Assembly (NCBI GenBank): GCA_030825115.1
Contig: JAPJQL010000024.1
Coordinates: 1-56,965, forward strand
DNA from: Lachnospiraceae bacterium
GTDB taxonomy: Bacteria > Bacillota > Clostridia > Lachnospirales > Lachnospiraceae
Reading direction: 5' to 3'
Length of the DNA stretch: 56,965 nt
The position numbers were made by a program, and so were the translations under genes. Position 1 is the first letter of the stretch; the number at the start of each line of letters is the position of its first letter. Positions 8,781 through 16,583 of this stretch are shown one piece after another. The notes below the pieces were generated by a model that was not told the DNA's origin, did no database searches, and was given only the letters and a program-made list of their open reading frames with translations.

Positions 8781-8809
8781 TTGCGAAGCCTCTGGATGGC
8801 TGTTATAAT
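8781..8809 (+). promoter_or_regulatory. Sigma-A promoter of the second LacI regulator
   Basis: TTGCGA (8781-8786) and TATAAT (8804-8809) with a 17-base spacer, 40 bases before the start codon of the regulator. Confidence 0.7.
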
Positions 8810-8848
8810 CAGTGATAATGGGAATGGATTCGTAAAAAGAGGTGCAGG

Positions 8849-9895
8849 ATGGAAACATTAACGATAAAAGATATAGCCAGAATATGTGGAGTTGGAGTCA
8901 GCACTGTTTCACGCGCTATCAATAACCATCCGGATATTAACCCGGAGACGCGCAACAAAGTAATGCAGGTGATTGCCGAGCATGACTTTATCCCCAACAA
9001 TAGTGCAAGAAACTTAAAACGCACCGAGTCAAAGACGATAGCCGTACTGATCCGCGGTATCACAAATCCGTTTTTTCAGGATATGATCAAAACCTTTGAG
9101 AATGCAATTGAGCGGAGACGGTACAGTTTTCTCCTTCACCGGGTGGATGAGGAAAATGATGAAATTGAGATTGCTCTGGAACTTGAGAAGGAGAAAAAGC
9201 TGTGCGGAATCATCTTTCTGGGCGGTACTATCGGACATACGGAAGACAAGCTGAGACAGCTAAAATCCCCGTTCGTCCTGTGCACGATCGGGCTGGATGA
9301 ATGTATAGATCAACAGCTGTATTCTTCGGTTGCCATCGATGATGTAAAGGCGGCATATGAGATGACTTCTTATCTGCTGGATCTGGGACACCGCAGGATA
9401 GCGATGGTGGCGGCGAGGGAAGATGACACTGCGATTGGGCGGATGCGCCTGGAAGGTTTCAGAAAGGCATTTGAGGACAGAGGTCTTGCGGCAGATGAGG
9501 ATCTGGTGCTCTATCCCGAAAAAGGAGCAGATGCCTATTCCATGCAGAACGGATATCAGGTAGTACGGCGTTTCCTGGAGTCCGGTCAGGAGGCGACGGC
9601 ATTTTTCGTGGTTTCTGACAATGCGGCGTTTGGTGTATGTAAGGCAATCCGGGATGCGGGAAAGTCGGTCCCGGGAGATTATTCGGTTGCCGGATTTGAT
9701 GGAATCGAGATGGCATCCTATTATAACCCTGTGCTGACGACGATGAAACAGCCGTGCCGGGAGATGGCAAAGGAAGCAATCGAGATTTTGTTTGACCTGA
9801 TAGATGGATGCTCGGAAAACAGGCATAAACGTTTTTTGGCGGAGCTAGTTGAAGGGGAATCTACATGCAGGATAAGACAGGATGCGGAAAGATAG
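8849..9895 (+). CDS. LacI-family transcriptional regulator (maltodextrin locus, second)
   Basis: This 348-residue repressor starts with TIKDIARICGVGVSTVSRAI, the LacI helix-turn-helix and the beginning of the hinge helix. The effector domain follows, with TNPFFQDMIKTFENAIE, LGHRRIAMV and the closing PGDYSVAGFDGIEMASYYNP. The ribosome site AGAGGTGCAGG precedes the ATG. It has its own promoter and a strong terminator. Two LacI-type regulators bracket the same transport operon and differ in sequence, so they probably answer different ligands or act on different operators. Which one binds the palindromes at 3935 and 4040 cannot be told from sequence. Confidence 0.9.
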   Translation: METLTIKDIARICGVGVSTVSRAINNHPDINPETRNKVMQVIAEHDFIPNNSARNLKRTESKTIAVLIRGITNPFFQDMIKTFENAIERRRYSFLLHRVDEENDEIEIALELEKEKKLCGIIFLGGTIGHTEDKLRQLKSPFVLCTIGLDECIDQQLYSSVAIDDVKAAYEMTSYLLDLGHRRIAMVAAREDDTAIGRMRLEGFRKAFEDRGLAADEDLVLYPEKGADAYSMQNGYQVVRRFLESGQEATAFFVVSDNAAFGVCKAIRDAGKSVPGDYSVAGFDGIEMASYYNPVLTTMKQPCREMAKEAIEILFDLIDGCSENRHKRFLAELVEGESTCRIRQDAER

Positions 9896-9911
9896 AAAAA
9901 AAGGGAAAAGA

Positions 9912-9933
9912 GGGCTGGCATCAAAGCCAGCCC
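9912..9933. terminator. Bidirectional terminator between lacI and the TSCPD gene
   Basis: GGGCTGGC (9912-9919) and GCCAGCCC (9926-9933) form a perfect 8-base stem. An A-run upstream gives a T-run on the minus strand, and TTATTGAT follows on the plus strand, so it can serve both converging genes. Confidence 0.85.
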
Positions 9934-9944
9934 TTATTGATACC

Positions 9945-10193
9945 TTATTTCTGCCCATTCTTATAAGCTTTTAACGCCCGGGCCAGCTGATCCGGACAAG
10001 AGGTAGGTCTGGGACCACAATGGATCCCGCCCAGACGGTTGATCGCCTCATCAATATCCATGCCTTCTACTAATCTTGCCACGCCCTGGGTATTGCCGGA
10101 GCAGCCACCGATATATTCTACATTGCGAAGCTTATTATCAGCAACATCAAAATGAATTTCTCTGGAACATACGCCCTGAGTTCTGTAAACCAT
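9945..10193 (-). CDS. TSCPD domain protein (TIGR03905 type)
   Basis: This 82-residue protein ends with the diagnostic PTSCPDQLARAL motif. It also holds GVCSREI and EYIGGCSGN, so three cysteines are placed as in TSCPD domains, which also occur at the C-terminus of adenosylcobalamin-dependent ribonucleotide reductases and are thought to bind metal. The stand-alone form is common in Clostridia and has no settled function. The start follows GGAGGAAGTATT on the minus strand. Its promoter faces away from that of mtnN, and its leader holds a 12-base periodic repeat. Confidence 0.85.
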   Translation of the reverse strand: MVYRTQGVCSREIHFDVADNKLRNVEYIGGCSGNTQGVARLVEGMDIDEAINRLGGIHCGPRPTSCPDQLARALKAYKNGQK

Positions 10194-10218
10194 AATACTT
10201 CCTCCATTCTATTATTCA

Positions 10219-10251
10219 TGACTGAAATCTCACCTGAAACCTTACCTGAAA
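10219..10251. repeat. Three 12-base-period direct repeats in the TSCPD leader
   Basis: CCTGAAACC occurs at 10231-10239 and 10243-10251, and a variant ACTGAAATC at 10219-10227. The copies keep an exact 12-base period. They lie in the transcribed leader of the minus-strand TSCPD gene, between promoter and ribosome site. Confidence 0.6.
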
Positions 10252-10288
10252 CCGGTGATATCCTGAACAAATATCACACAGTGTTACA

Positions 10289-10318
10289 ATTATAGCTATG
10301 AACAAAATAAATTGTCAA
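10289..10318 (-). promoter_or_regulatory. Sigma-A promoter of the TSCPD gene
   Basis: On the minus strand TTGACA (10318-10313) and TATAAT (10294-10289) are 18 bases apart. It is divergent from the mtnN promoter. Confidence 0.8.
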
Positions 10319-10337
10319 GAGCATTATGGAAAAAGCG

Positions 10338-10366
10338 TTTGCAAACAAACAGATATTCGTTATAAT
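10338..10366 (+). promoter_or_regulatory. Sigma-A promoter of mtnN
   Basis: TTTGCA (10338-10343) and TATAAT (10361-10366) with a 17-base spacer. It lies inside the open frame that begins at 10326 and so excludes that frame's first ATG as the real start. Confidence 0.75.
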
Positions 10367-10400
10367 AAGGACAGCAAATAGAAAGTTGAGGTTTATGGTT

Positions 10401-11096
10401 ATGTTGGGAATCATTGGAGCGATGATGGAAGAGGTGGCGCAATTAAAGGAAATCATGGAGCAGGCGGAGGTTGTATCGGTCGCCGGCATGGATTTTTATA
10501 AAGGAAAGATCAGCGGAAAGCCTGTGGTGGTCGTGCGTTCCGGGGTCAGCAAAGTAAATGCCGCCGTATGTGCACAGATTTTGATCGACCGGTTTGGCGT
10601 AGATGCCATCATTAACACCGGGATAGCAGGTTCCCTGAAAGCGGAAATCAACATTGGAGATATTGTGCTTTCGACGGATGCAGTGCAGCACGATGTAGAT
10701 GCGGCTGCGTTTGGCTACCGGCCGGGACAGATTCCTCAGATGGACACGTTTTCTTTCCCTGCGGATCAGCACCTTATCCAGCTTGCAAAAGATTGTTGTG
10801 AACGGGTGAATCCTGACATCAGGGTCCACACAGGACGGATCGTGACCGGAGACCAGTTTATTTCAGATAAAGAAAAGAAACGTTGGATTTCAGAGACCTT
10901 TGAAGGATACTGCACGGAGATGGAAGGGGCCGCGATTGCACAGACGGCTTATCTGAACCAGATTCCATGTTTGATCGTGCGCTCGATATCCGACAAGGCG
11001 GATGACAGCGCCCAGATGGATTATGAAGAATTTGAGAAGATGGCGATTCGGCACAGTGTGAATTTAACGAAGGCGATGATTGAGTTCGAGGCCTAG
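10401..11096 (+). CDS. mtnN: 5'-methylthioadenosine/S-adenosylhomocysteine nucleosidase
   Basis: The product splits adenine from methylthioadenosine and S-adenosylhomocysteine, clearing by-products of methylation and polyamine synthesis and feeding autoinducer-2 or methionine salvage. It begins LGIIGAMMEEVAQL, with the catalytic-region Glu of the family. It then shows VVVVRSGVSKVNAA, NTGIAGSL and the catalytic Asp in RSISDKADDSA. About 231 residues is the usual length. The start is placed at 10401, nine bases after GAGG; the ATG at 10395 is possible, but the one at 10326 lies before the promoter's start point. Confidence 0.93.
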   Translation: MLGIIGAMMEEVAQLKEIMEQAEVVSVAGMDFYKGKISGKPVVVVRSGVSKVNAAVCAQILIDRFGVDAIINTGIAGSLKAEINIGDIVLSTDAVQHDVDAAAFGYRPGQIPQMDTFSFPADQHLIQLAKDCCERVNPDIRVHTGRIVTGDQFISDKEKKRWISETFEGYCTEMEGAAIAQTAYLNQIPCLIVRSISDKADDSAQMDYEEFEKMAIRHSVNLTKAMIEFEA

Positions 11097-11155
11097 CATG
11101 AACTTCAGAATCGATTTTTAGCGAACTTTGATGAACGATTCTAGGCTGCCTTATC

Positions 11156-11184
11156 TTTCCAAATCTAAAACAGCCCGCTATAAT
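11156..11184 (+). promoter_or_regulatory. Promoter of the Gly-rich membrane protein gene
   Basis: TATAAT at 11179-11184 with a weak TTTCCA (11156-11161) 17 bases upstream. Confidence 0.5.
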
Positions 11185-11228
11185 AGAGCATGTCTGAAAG
11201 ATCAGAAAAAGAAAGGGGAGCTGTTTTT

Positions 11229-12209
11229 ATGATAGGTTTATTGGAAACAGGAAGGGCACTGTATGTGCTGGCTGCAGTCTGTCTGCTGGGAATCGTGACA
11301 AGACTGGCGACAAAGAACCTTTACAAAAGATTATTGAAAGAAAGCGCAAATATGTCGCTGACAAAGAACAAACGGCTGAAGGAAATGAAGCAGAAGGCGG
11401 AGAATACATATCGGATGAACCAGGGGATGCGGGACAGCGGAGCGTGGCTGGAGCATCAGTTAAATGATATGCGTTTTGTTGGTTTGAGCTTAAATGGCTG
11501 GGGAAATCTGTCGGCACAGCTGACCTGGCTCTGCCTGCTGCTTGGCGGCGTGGGAGCATTTTTCTCCTATTGGTATCGGCTGGATACTTACTATATTGTC
11601 ATGTATGGCGGCGGCGCGGTGCTGATGGCGATGTTTACCATGTTGTTTGACAACGGAACGGTAAGCGGTCGCAGGGAGCAGTTGATGGCTTCGCTTCAGG
11701 ACTATATGGAGAATATATTATGTCCGAGACTGTCAAAGAGCCTGCCGGAAGATGGCATGGGCGACGAGGCGGCAGAGACAGCGAGGAATGGAAGCCGTGG
11801 GCTGACCAGACTGGCTGACCGGGCGCTTCGGGGACAGAGGGCAGCGGCGGAACCGGAACTTCGCGGCGGGACAACCGGAATCGGAAACGCAGGCGTTGGC
11901 ATGGCTGGAGCCGGTTCGGTCGGAGCCGGGATGCCGGGAACGGTCGGTTCCGGGACCGGGGGGACAGGCGCTGGCAGCGGAAAACGTGCATCGAATGGCC
12001 GTTTGAGCCGTCGGGAAGCGGCAAAGGCAACGACAGCGGCAACCGCGGAGACGGCAGGGCAGCCGGATGTGGATTATCTGAAACGGAGTCTGGAGCAGAT
12101 TGCGGCGAGCCGGGAGAAAAACCGGAGTGGGGGCGACAACTGGCTCAAGGATTTAAAGCCGGAGGAAGTCCAGCTGATCGGCGATATATTAAAGGAATAT
12201 CTTGCGTAA
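11229..12209 (+). CDS. Membrane protein with glycine-rich linker, unknown function
   Basis: The 326-residue product starts with a membrane segment (about residues 6-26), a basic helical stretch, then two more hydrophobic segments near residues 95-135. Next comes a glycine/alanine-rich low-complexity region, about residues 212-265, in which GAG, GVG and GTG steps recur. It closes with a short helical tail ending KPEEVQLIGDILKEYLA. The ribosome site AAAGGGGAG before 11229 is better than anything near the upstream ATG at 11190. I do not recognise the family; similar layouts are seen in Lachnospiraceae proteins of unknown role. The tail after the flexible linker could reach a soluble partner. It stands alone between mtnN and pgi. 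Confidence 0.65.
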   Translation: MIGLLETGRALYVLAAVCLLGIVTRLATKNLYKRLLKESANMSLTKNKRLKEMKQKAENTYRMNQGMRDSGAWLEHQLNDMRFVGLSLNGWGNLSAQLTWLCLLLGGVGAFFSYWYRLDTYYIVMYGGGAVLMAMFTMLFDNGTVSGRREQLMASLQDYMENILCPRLSKSLPEDGMGDEAAETARNGSRGLTRLADRALRGQRAAAEPELRGGTTGIGNAGVGMAGAGSVGAGMPGTVGSGTGGTGAGSGKRASNGRLSRREAAKATTAATAETAGQPDVDYLKRSLEQIAASREKNRSGGDNWLKDLKPEEVQLIGDILKEYLA

Positions 12210-12271
12210 CAGAGGGAATCCAGTCTCATTATTATGAAAATTTCGTTATTGTTCGGGTGAAGGATGTTGTG

Positions 12272-12367
12272 TTGACATAAATCAACGTTTATATAGATAT
12301 TTTGTCTGACAACCCGGCGGAAACAGGGGAATTTATGATCGCATTTTCGACGGGTTTGTGGTATACT
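12272..12367 (+). promoter_or_regulatory. Promoter region of pgi
   Basis: An extended -10 box, TGGTATACT, lies at 12359-12367 without a good -35. A second candidate further up has TTGACA at 12272-12277 followed 16 bases later by TAGATA (12294-12299). The 223-base gap holds no open frame. Confidence 0.5.
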
Positions 12368-12432
12368 GTTTGCAACGGACAGTGAAAAACTGTGTTGTAT
12401 TTTGAGGGAACATAAGAAAAGGAGAGAGAGCC

Positions 12433-13782
12433 ATGAGTAAGACAGTAACATTTGATTATTCCAAGGCAGCCGGTTTTGTATCAGCAGAAGAAGTGAATAA
12501 TTTTAAGAGCACCGTGATGAGTGCGAAGGAGACGCTGCTTAGTAAGACAGGAGCCGGCAATGATTTCCTGGGATGGATTGACCTCCCGGTGGATTATGAT
12601 AAAGAAGAGTTTGATCGGATCAAGAAAGCTGCAGCTAAGATTCAGAATGATTCTGATGTGCTGTTGGTAGTCGGGATTGGTGGTTCTTATCTGGGAGCCC
12701 GCGCTGCAATCGAGTTTTTGACCCACAGCTTCTATAATGTGCTGGACAAGGGCAGACGGAAAGCTCCGGAGATTTATTTTGTAGGAAACAGCATCAGCAG
12801 CAAGTACGTGAAGGATTTGCAGGATGTGCTGGAAGGGAAGGATTTCTCCATCAATATCATTTCCAAGTCCGGTACGACCACGGAGCCTGCAATCGCATTC
12901 CGTGTATTCAAGGAGATGCTGATTGAGAAATATGGGAAGGAAGAGGCGAACAAGCGGATCTATGCGACCACCGACAAAGCAAGAGGCGCATTAAAGAGCC
13001 TGGCGGATGAGGAAGGTTATGAAACTTTTGTCGTGCCGGATGACGTTGGCGGACGTTTTTCCGTGCTGACTGCGGTAGGTCTGCTTCCGATTGCAGCGGC
13101 AGGACTTGATATCGACAAATTAATGGAGGGTGCAGCTTCCGGAAGAAAGAAAGCGTTAGAGACTCCTTATGAGCAGAACGATGCCCTGCTGTATGCAGGA
13201 ATCCGGAACATCCTTCACAGAAAAGGCAAGATGGTTGAGATCGTGGCAAACTATGAGCCATCTATGCACTATGTTTCCGAGTGGTGGAAGCAGTTGTATG
13301 GCGAGAGCGAGGGCAAGGACCAGAGGGGAATCTTCCCGGCAGCCGTGGATCTGACCACAGACCTGCATTCTATGGGGCAGTTTATCCAGGACGGTTCCCG
13401 GGTGATGTTCGAGACCGTGATGTGCCTGGACGAGTCTCCGGCGGAGATTTTGCTTAAGGAAGAGGCAGTGGATACCGACGGCATGAATTACCTGGCGGGC
13501 AAGAGTGTAGACTTTGTAAATAAGAGTGCGATGAACGGCACTATTTTGGCCCATACGGATGGTAATGTGCCGAATCTGATGGTACATATCCCGGAGCAGA
13601 ATGAGTTCTATCTGGGAGAACTGTTCTATTTCTTTGAGTTTGCGTGTGGAATCAGCGGCTATATCCTGGGCGTGAATCCATTCAACCAGCCGGGTGTTGA
13701 GAGCTATAAGAAGAACATGTTTGCTCTTCTTGGCAAACCGGGTTATGAGGATGAGAGAGAGACGTTGCTGGCAAGATTATAA
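12433..13782 (+). CDS. pgi: Glucose-6-phosphate isomerase
   Basis: This 449-residue enzyme interconverts glucose 6-phosphate and fructose 6-phosphate in glycolysis. It carries VVGIGGSYLGARAAIEFL near residue 75, ISKSGTTTEPAIAFR with the phosphate-binding Ser/Thr cluster, the catalytic Glu region GLLPIAAAGLDI and QFIQDGSRVMFE, and the late signature GYILGVNPFNQPGVE with the catalytic Lys soon after. The length matches the short Bacillota type of PGI. AAAAGGAGAG precedes the ATG by eight bases, and a terminator follows, so it is a single-gene unit. Confidence 0.97.
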   Translation: MSKTVTFDYSKAAGFVSAEEVNNFKSTVMSAKETLLSKTGAGNDFLGWIDLPVDYDKEEFDRIKKAAAKIQNDSDVLLVVGIGGSYLGARAAIEFLTHSFYNVLDKGRRKAPEIYFVGNSISSKYVKDLQDVLEGKDFSINIISKSGTTTEPAIAFRVFKEMLIEKYGKEEANKRIYATTDKARGALKSLADEEGYETFVVPDDVGGRFSVLTAVGLLPIAAAGLDIDKLMEGAASGRKKALETPYEQNDALLYAGIRNILHRKGKMVEIVANYEPSMHYVSEWWKQLYGESEGKDQRGIFPAAVDLTTDLHSMGQFIQDGSRVMFETVMCLDESPAEILLKEEAVDTDGMNYLAGKSVDFVNKSAMNGTILAHTDGNVPNLMVHIPEQNEFYLGELFYFFEFACGISGYILGVNPFNQPGVESYKKNMFALLGKPGYEDERETLLARL

Positions 13783-13835
13783 GGAATGATGTAAAAAGAT
13801 TAGGTTTACATAAAGATAAAGCTATCTGTATGTGA

Positions 13836-13890
13836 GAACATAGGACGGGTGCAGCTATGGATGGCGGCCCCTCTCCTGTGTTCTTTTATT
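13836..13890 (+). terminator. Terminator of pgi
   Basis: GAACATAGGA (13836-13845) pairs with TCCTGTGTTC (13874-13883), and TTTTATTT follows. The loop is long (28 bases) and may hold a second small stem. Confidence 0.7.
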
Positions 13891-13943
13891 TCACAGGAAA
13901 GTGTCAGGGGCGTATCCTATGAAATATTTGGGAGGTGGATGGT

Positions 13944-15092
13944 ATGGAGTTCCGGTTTCGGCATAAAATTTGGGAAAGTTTTTATTTGGCGGTGTATGTG
14001 ACTTTTCGGACATTGCTGCGTGTGAAGCTGTTATGGATATTGGCAGGGTGCGTGCTGGGAATGACGATATTGACGGAAGTTCTGGCAGCGGACCTGATGG
14101 GGGGATCCGTTGTAAGCGGAATTATGTGGGGCATTATTCCTATAATCGTAAGCGGCATGGTCTTTTTGCTTTTTGTCAGCCTGATCACATTTCTTGTGTC
14201 CTGGTTGAAGGAAAACAGATATGAATGTTTTCTAAATGTAAAAAATGGAGTTTGTTATGTTAAAACGCAAATACAGCCAAAACCGACAGAGTTTTTTTGC
14301 AAAAGTATCAGAACGGTGAAGAAATCAGGTCCCCTTCTGATGTTGGAGATGCCGATTACGGAATTTGGTTCTTCTTATCTGGCAATACCTGTCAGAGTAT
14401 TTGCATCCTCAAAAGAGCAGGAAGCATTTTTGGAGTATTTCCGTGGACAGCAGGTGGAGAAGCCGGAATCCTTTAAGGAGGCATTAAGTAGAGAATCCGC
14501 CGGGAGATGGCAAATTGAGTATGAGATGGACCGGGATTTTCTGCTTTGGGCGAGCGCGCAGGATGAGGCCATAGGAAGGACTCGTATTTTTGGGTTGACA
14601 AGAAGGTATTGCGCCCCATTTTTTGTGTTACTGCCGATCATACTATTGGCGTGTTTGATGAATTTGCAGTTAGACTTGGACGGGATAGGAATGGGGTGGC
14701 AACTTTTACTGGTAATCGGTTTACCGCTGGTGGTATTTTTCTATATAAAAATCAGTCCGGTTAAGGAAAAGGATGTACGCAGGCGCATGGCCTGGGGAAT
14801 GATTCGAACGGATGTGGCAGGCAGTTGGAATCTGCTGTTTGGTGATCAGGGAATTCAATATACGTCGCCGTCATCAGGCGGGCATTTTGCATGGGGAGAG
14901 GTAAACTATCTGGTGGAGAGTGATGATTTGTTCTTCTTTTATACGGCACAAGGAAATTCCCGGCTGTTTTTCCGGAAAACACTGCTGGGCGGAGTAGAAC
15001 AGGTACAGGAGTTTGCTGCTTTCTGTCAGAAACATGGAATGGAGCACAAACGGATCACCCCAAAGGTAAAATGGAAAGGGGTGCAAGATTAA
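13944..15092 (+). CDS. Membrane protein with two YcxB-like repeats
   Basis: The 382-residue product has two similar halves. Each has a pair of membrane segments (about residues 30-95 and 228-275) followed by a beta-rich cytosolic part and a short helix: EEQEAFLEYFR-like in the first half and VQEFAAFCQKHG in the second. The second half reads LFGDQGIQYTSPSSGGHFAW, then VESDDLFFFYTAQG and RLFFRKT, which is the YcxB-like domain pattern. YcxB-like proteins have no established function. The ribosome site GGGAGGTGG favours ATG at 13944 over the GTG at 13935. A perfect hairpin terminator follows, shared with the next minus-strand gene. Confidence 0.65.
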   Translation: MEFRFRHKIWESFYLAVYVTFRTLLRVKLLWILAGCVLGMTILTEVLAADLMGGSVVSGIMWGIIPIIVSGMVFLLFVSLITFLVSWLKENRYECFLNVKNGVCYVKTQIQPKPTEFFCKSIRTVKKSGPLLMLEMPITEFGSSYLAIPVRVFASSKEQEAFLEYFRGQQVEKPESFKEALSRESAGRWQIEYEMDRDFLLWASAQDEAIGRTRIFGLTRRYCAPFFVLLPIILLACLMNLQLDLDGIGMGWQLLLVIGLPLVVFFYIKISPVKEKDVRRRMAWGMIRTDVAGSWNLLFGDQGIQYTSPSSGGHFAWGEVNYLVESDDLFFFYTAQGNSRLFFRKTLLGGVEQVQEFAAFCQKHGMEHKRITPKVKWKGVQD

Positions 15093-15110
15093 ATATGAGA
15101 TAACATGTTA

Positions 15111-15149
15111 AAAGTGAGTGGGAACGGATGCATCCGTTCTCACTCACTT
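15111..15149. terminator. Bidirectional terminator, near-perfect long stem
   Basis: AAGTGAGTGGGAACGGATG is followed directly by its complement CATCCGTTCTCACTCACTT, with one mismatch, around a central ATGCAT. TTTTTATTC follows on the plus strand and the other strand also has a U-rich flank. It separates converging genes. Confidence 0.85.
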
Positions 15150-15150
15150 T

Positions 15151-15417
15151 TTATTCTTCAATCACCTGAATCTCCAGATAATCAAACTCAATCTGTTCAA
15201 TAAAACTATCCTGATAAAAACGTGTCTTATCGTGGCGTTTAAAATCCGCTATGTTGGATTCCAGCCAGATTGGCTTCCCAAGGTCAAATTCATAACAGAT
15301 ATCATCCAGGGACTGAAATACCATGGCAGTTCTTGACATGCTGTAATCCGTCATACAGATGACCGTATCTTTCAGCATATGATTGTCTTTCCAGATTTTT
15401 CCCCACATACGAAACAT
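15151..15417 (-). CDS. Small conserved protein of unknown function (88 residues)
   Basis: The product begins MFRMWGKIWKDNHMLKDTVI and ends in the acidic EQIEFDYLEIQVIEE. Its middle contains YEFDLGKPIWLESNIADFK. I recall very similar small proteins in many Lachnospiraceae genomes, always without a function. A longer open frame reaches back to 15699, but GGGAGGAC seven bases before the ATG at 15417 and a good promoter at 15463-15491 set the start. No membrane segment, no cysteine cluster and no known motif is visible. Confidence 0.75.
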   Translation of the reverse strand: MFRMWGKIWKDNHMLKDTVICMTDYSMSRTAMVFQSLDDICYEFDLGKPIWLESNIADFKRHDKTRFYQDSFIEQIEFDYLEIQVIEE

Positions 15418-15462
15418 GGTCTTTGTCCTCCCGGCTTTTGAAATGGAATGTCTTAAATAAAG

Positions 15463-15491
15463 AGTATACGTGATTTTTTGGAAAGTGTAAA
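15463..15491 (-). promoter_or_regulatory. Sigma-A promoter of the 88-residue protein gene
   Basis: On the minus strand TTTACA (15491-15486) and TATACT (15468-15463) are 17 bases apart. Confidence 0.75.
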
Positions 15492-15692
15492 GGGATTCGT
15501 AAAAAAATAGCGGGGATTTGAATTGGTAATATCTATTGAAATTTTCGGTTGAATTTTGTGCAAAATGAAAACTTGTTTTTATATATGAAAAAATATAAAT
15601 ACAGAAAAGGAAGAATATAAAAAGATTTTTTTGTATATGGAAAAAGAATGGTTTTACACAAATAGATGGTATTTTCACTCGTGTGGTTTGTG

Positions 15693-15721
15693 TTGACATT
15701 GATTCTTGTATTTTTTATAAT
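15693..15721 (+). promoter_or_regulatory. Sigma-A promoter of the IclR operon
   Basis: TTGACA (15693-15698) and TATAAT (15716-15721) have an exact 17-base spacer. The promoter sits inside the open frame that runs up to 15666, so translation must start further down. Confidence 0.85.
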
Positions 15722-15751
15722 ATCATTAAGATTTCCAAATATAAATTTATC

Positions 15752-15767
15752 TTTCCGTATATGGAAA
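15752..15767. promoter_or_regulatory. Candidate IclR operator
   Basis: TTTCC-GTATAT-GGAAA is a 16-base inverted repeat between promoter and start codon. Its right part, GTATATGGAAAA, is repeated at 15633-15644 upstream of the promoter. IclR proteins often bind AT-rich palindromes with GGAAA/TTTCC arms. Autoregulation is likely but inferred. Confidence 0.5.
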
Positions 15768-15782
15768 AGATGGGAGGGGAAA

Positions 15783-16562
15783 ATGGACGATAAAAGAGTA
15801 TACCAGCAACATCTGAAGCAATTCAGTTCTATGAAGGCCATACAGATTTTAAGCGCAATTTCCTATTCAGAATCATACTCAACGATGACGGAAATCTGTG
15901 AGATTACAGGGCTGAGCCTTGCTACGGTGCACCGCATCTTACAGGAGCTTGTTGAGTGCGGGTTTGTGGTGAGGGACCCTGAGCAAAAACGTTACCGGGC
16001 TGGATTTGAAGCATGGTCTTTTGCAATGCGCCTGAAACAGACGGATTATTTGCATGAGGCGGCAAAGGAGGAGATGACGCGCCTGAATGATCTGAGTCTT
16101 GAGACGATACACCTGATTGCCCTGGAAGGAGAGCAGGGGGTATACATTGACAAGATGGGATCGAAAAACTCCATTGGTCTACGTTCCCAGATTGGAAGAA
16201 GGATTCCTCTGTTTTGCACGGGAGGAGGAAAAGTGCTGCTGGCGCAGCAGACCGAGCAATGGGTGGACGGCTATTTAAAACGGGTGCCGTTGGAAAGGTA
16301 TACGGAGAATACCATTACTTCGAGAGAAGCCTTATTAAAGGAACTTGAAGTGATCCGGGTCCGTGGATTTTCAATTGATAACCGGGAACATCATTCAGAT
16401 ATCATCTGCGTTGCAGCGCCTGTGTTTGACCACCGGGGAGAGGTGATCTGCTCGATCGGAATCTCCGCGCCGGATTACCGTTTTTCGCTGGAAGATGCCC
16501 TGGGGTATGCAGATGAGGTGATGGAGAGCGCAAGAATTGTAAGCGCAAGGTTACAAAAATAA
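15783..16562 (+). CDS. IclR-family transcriptional regulator
   Basis: The 259-residue product has an N-terminal winged helix (MKAIQILSAISYSESYSTMT, then EICEITGLSLATVHRILQEL) and a C-terminal IclR effector domain with GEQGVYIDKMGSKNSIGLRS, the CTGGGKVLLA loop and GFSIDNREHHSDIICVAAPV. Such regulators sense small carboxylic or sugar acids. The start at 15783 follows GGGAGGGG. It stands 22 bases before a dehydratase gene and heads an operon for uptake and breakdown of an acid, so it is probably the local sensor of that substrate or an intermediate. Confidence 0.92.
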   Translation: MDDKRVYQQHLKQFSSMKAIQILSAISYSESYSTMTEICEITGLSLATVHRILQELVECGFVVRDPEQKRYRAGFEAWSFAMRLKQTDYLHEAAKEEMTRLNDLSLETIHLIALEGEQGVYIDKMGSKNSIGLRSQIGRRIPLFCTGGGKVLLAQQTEQWVDGYLKRVPLERYTENTITSREALLKELEVIRVRGFSIDNREHHSDIICVAAPVFDHRGEVICSIGISAPDYRFSLEDALGYADEVMESARIVSARLQK

Positions 16563-16583
16563 AAAGAGGAGAGGAAATGTACT

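Noticed and set aside
11106..11142. Stem AGAATCG/CGATTCT after mtnN as a terminator
   Set aside because: Loop of 22 bases and no T-run; pairing is too weak to call.
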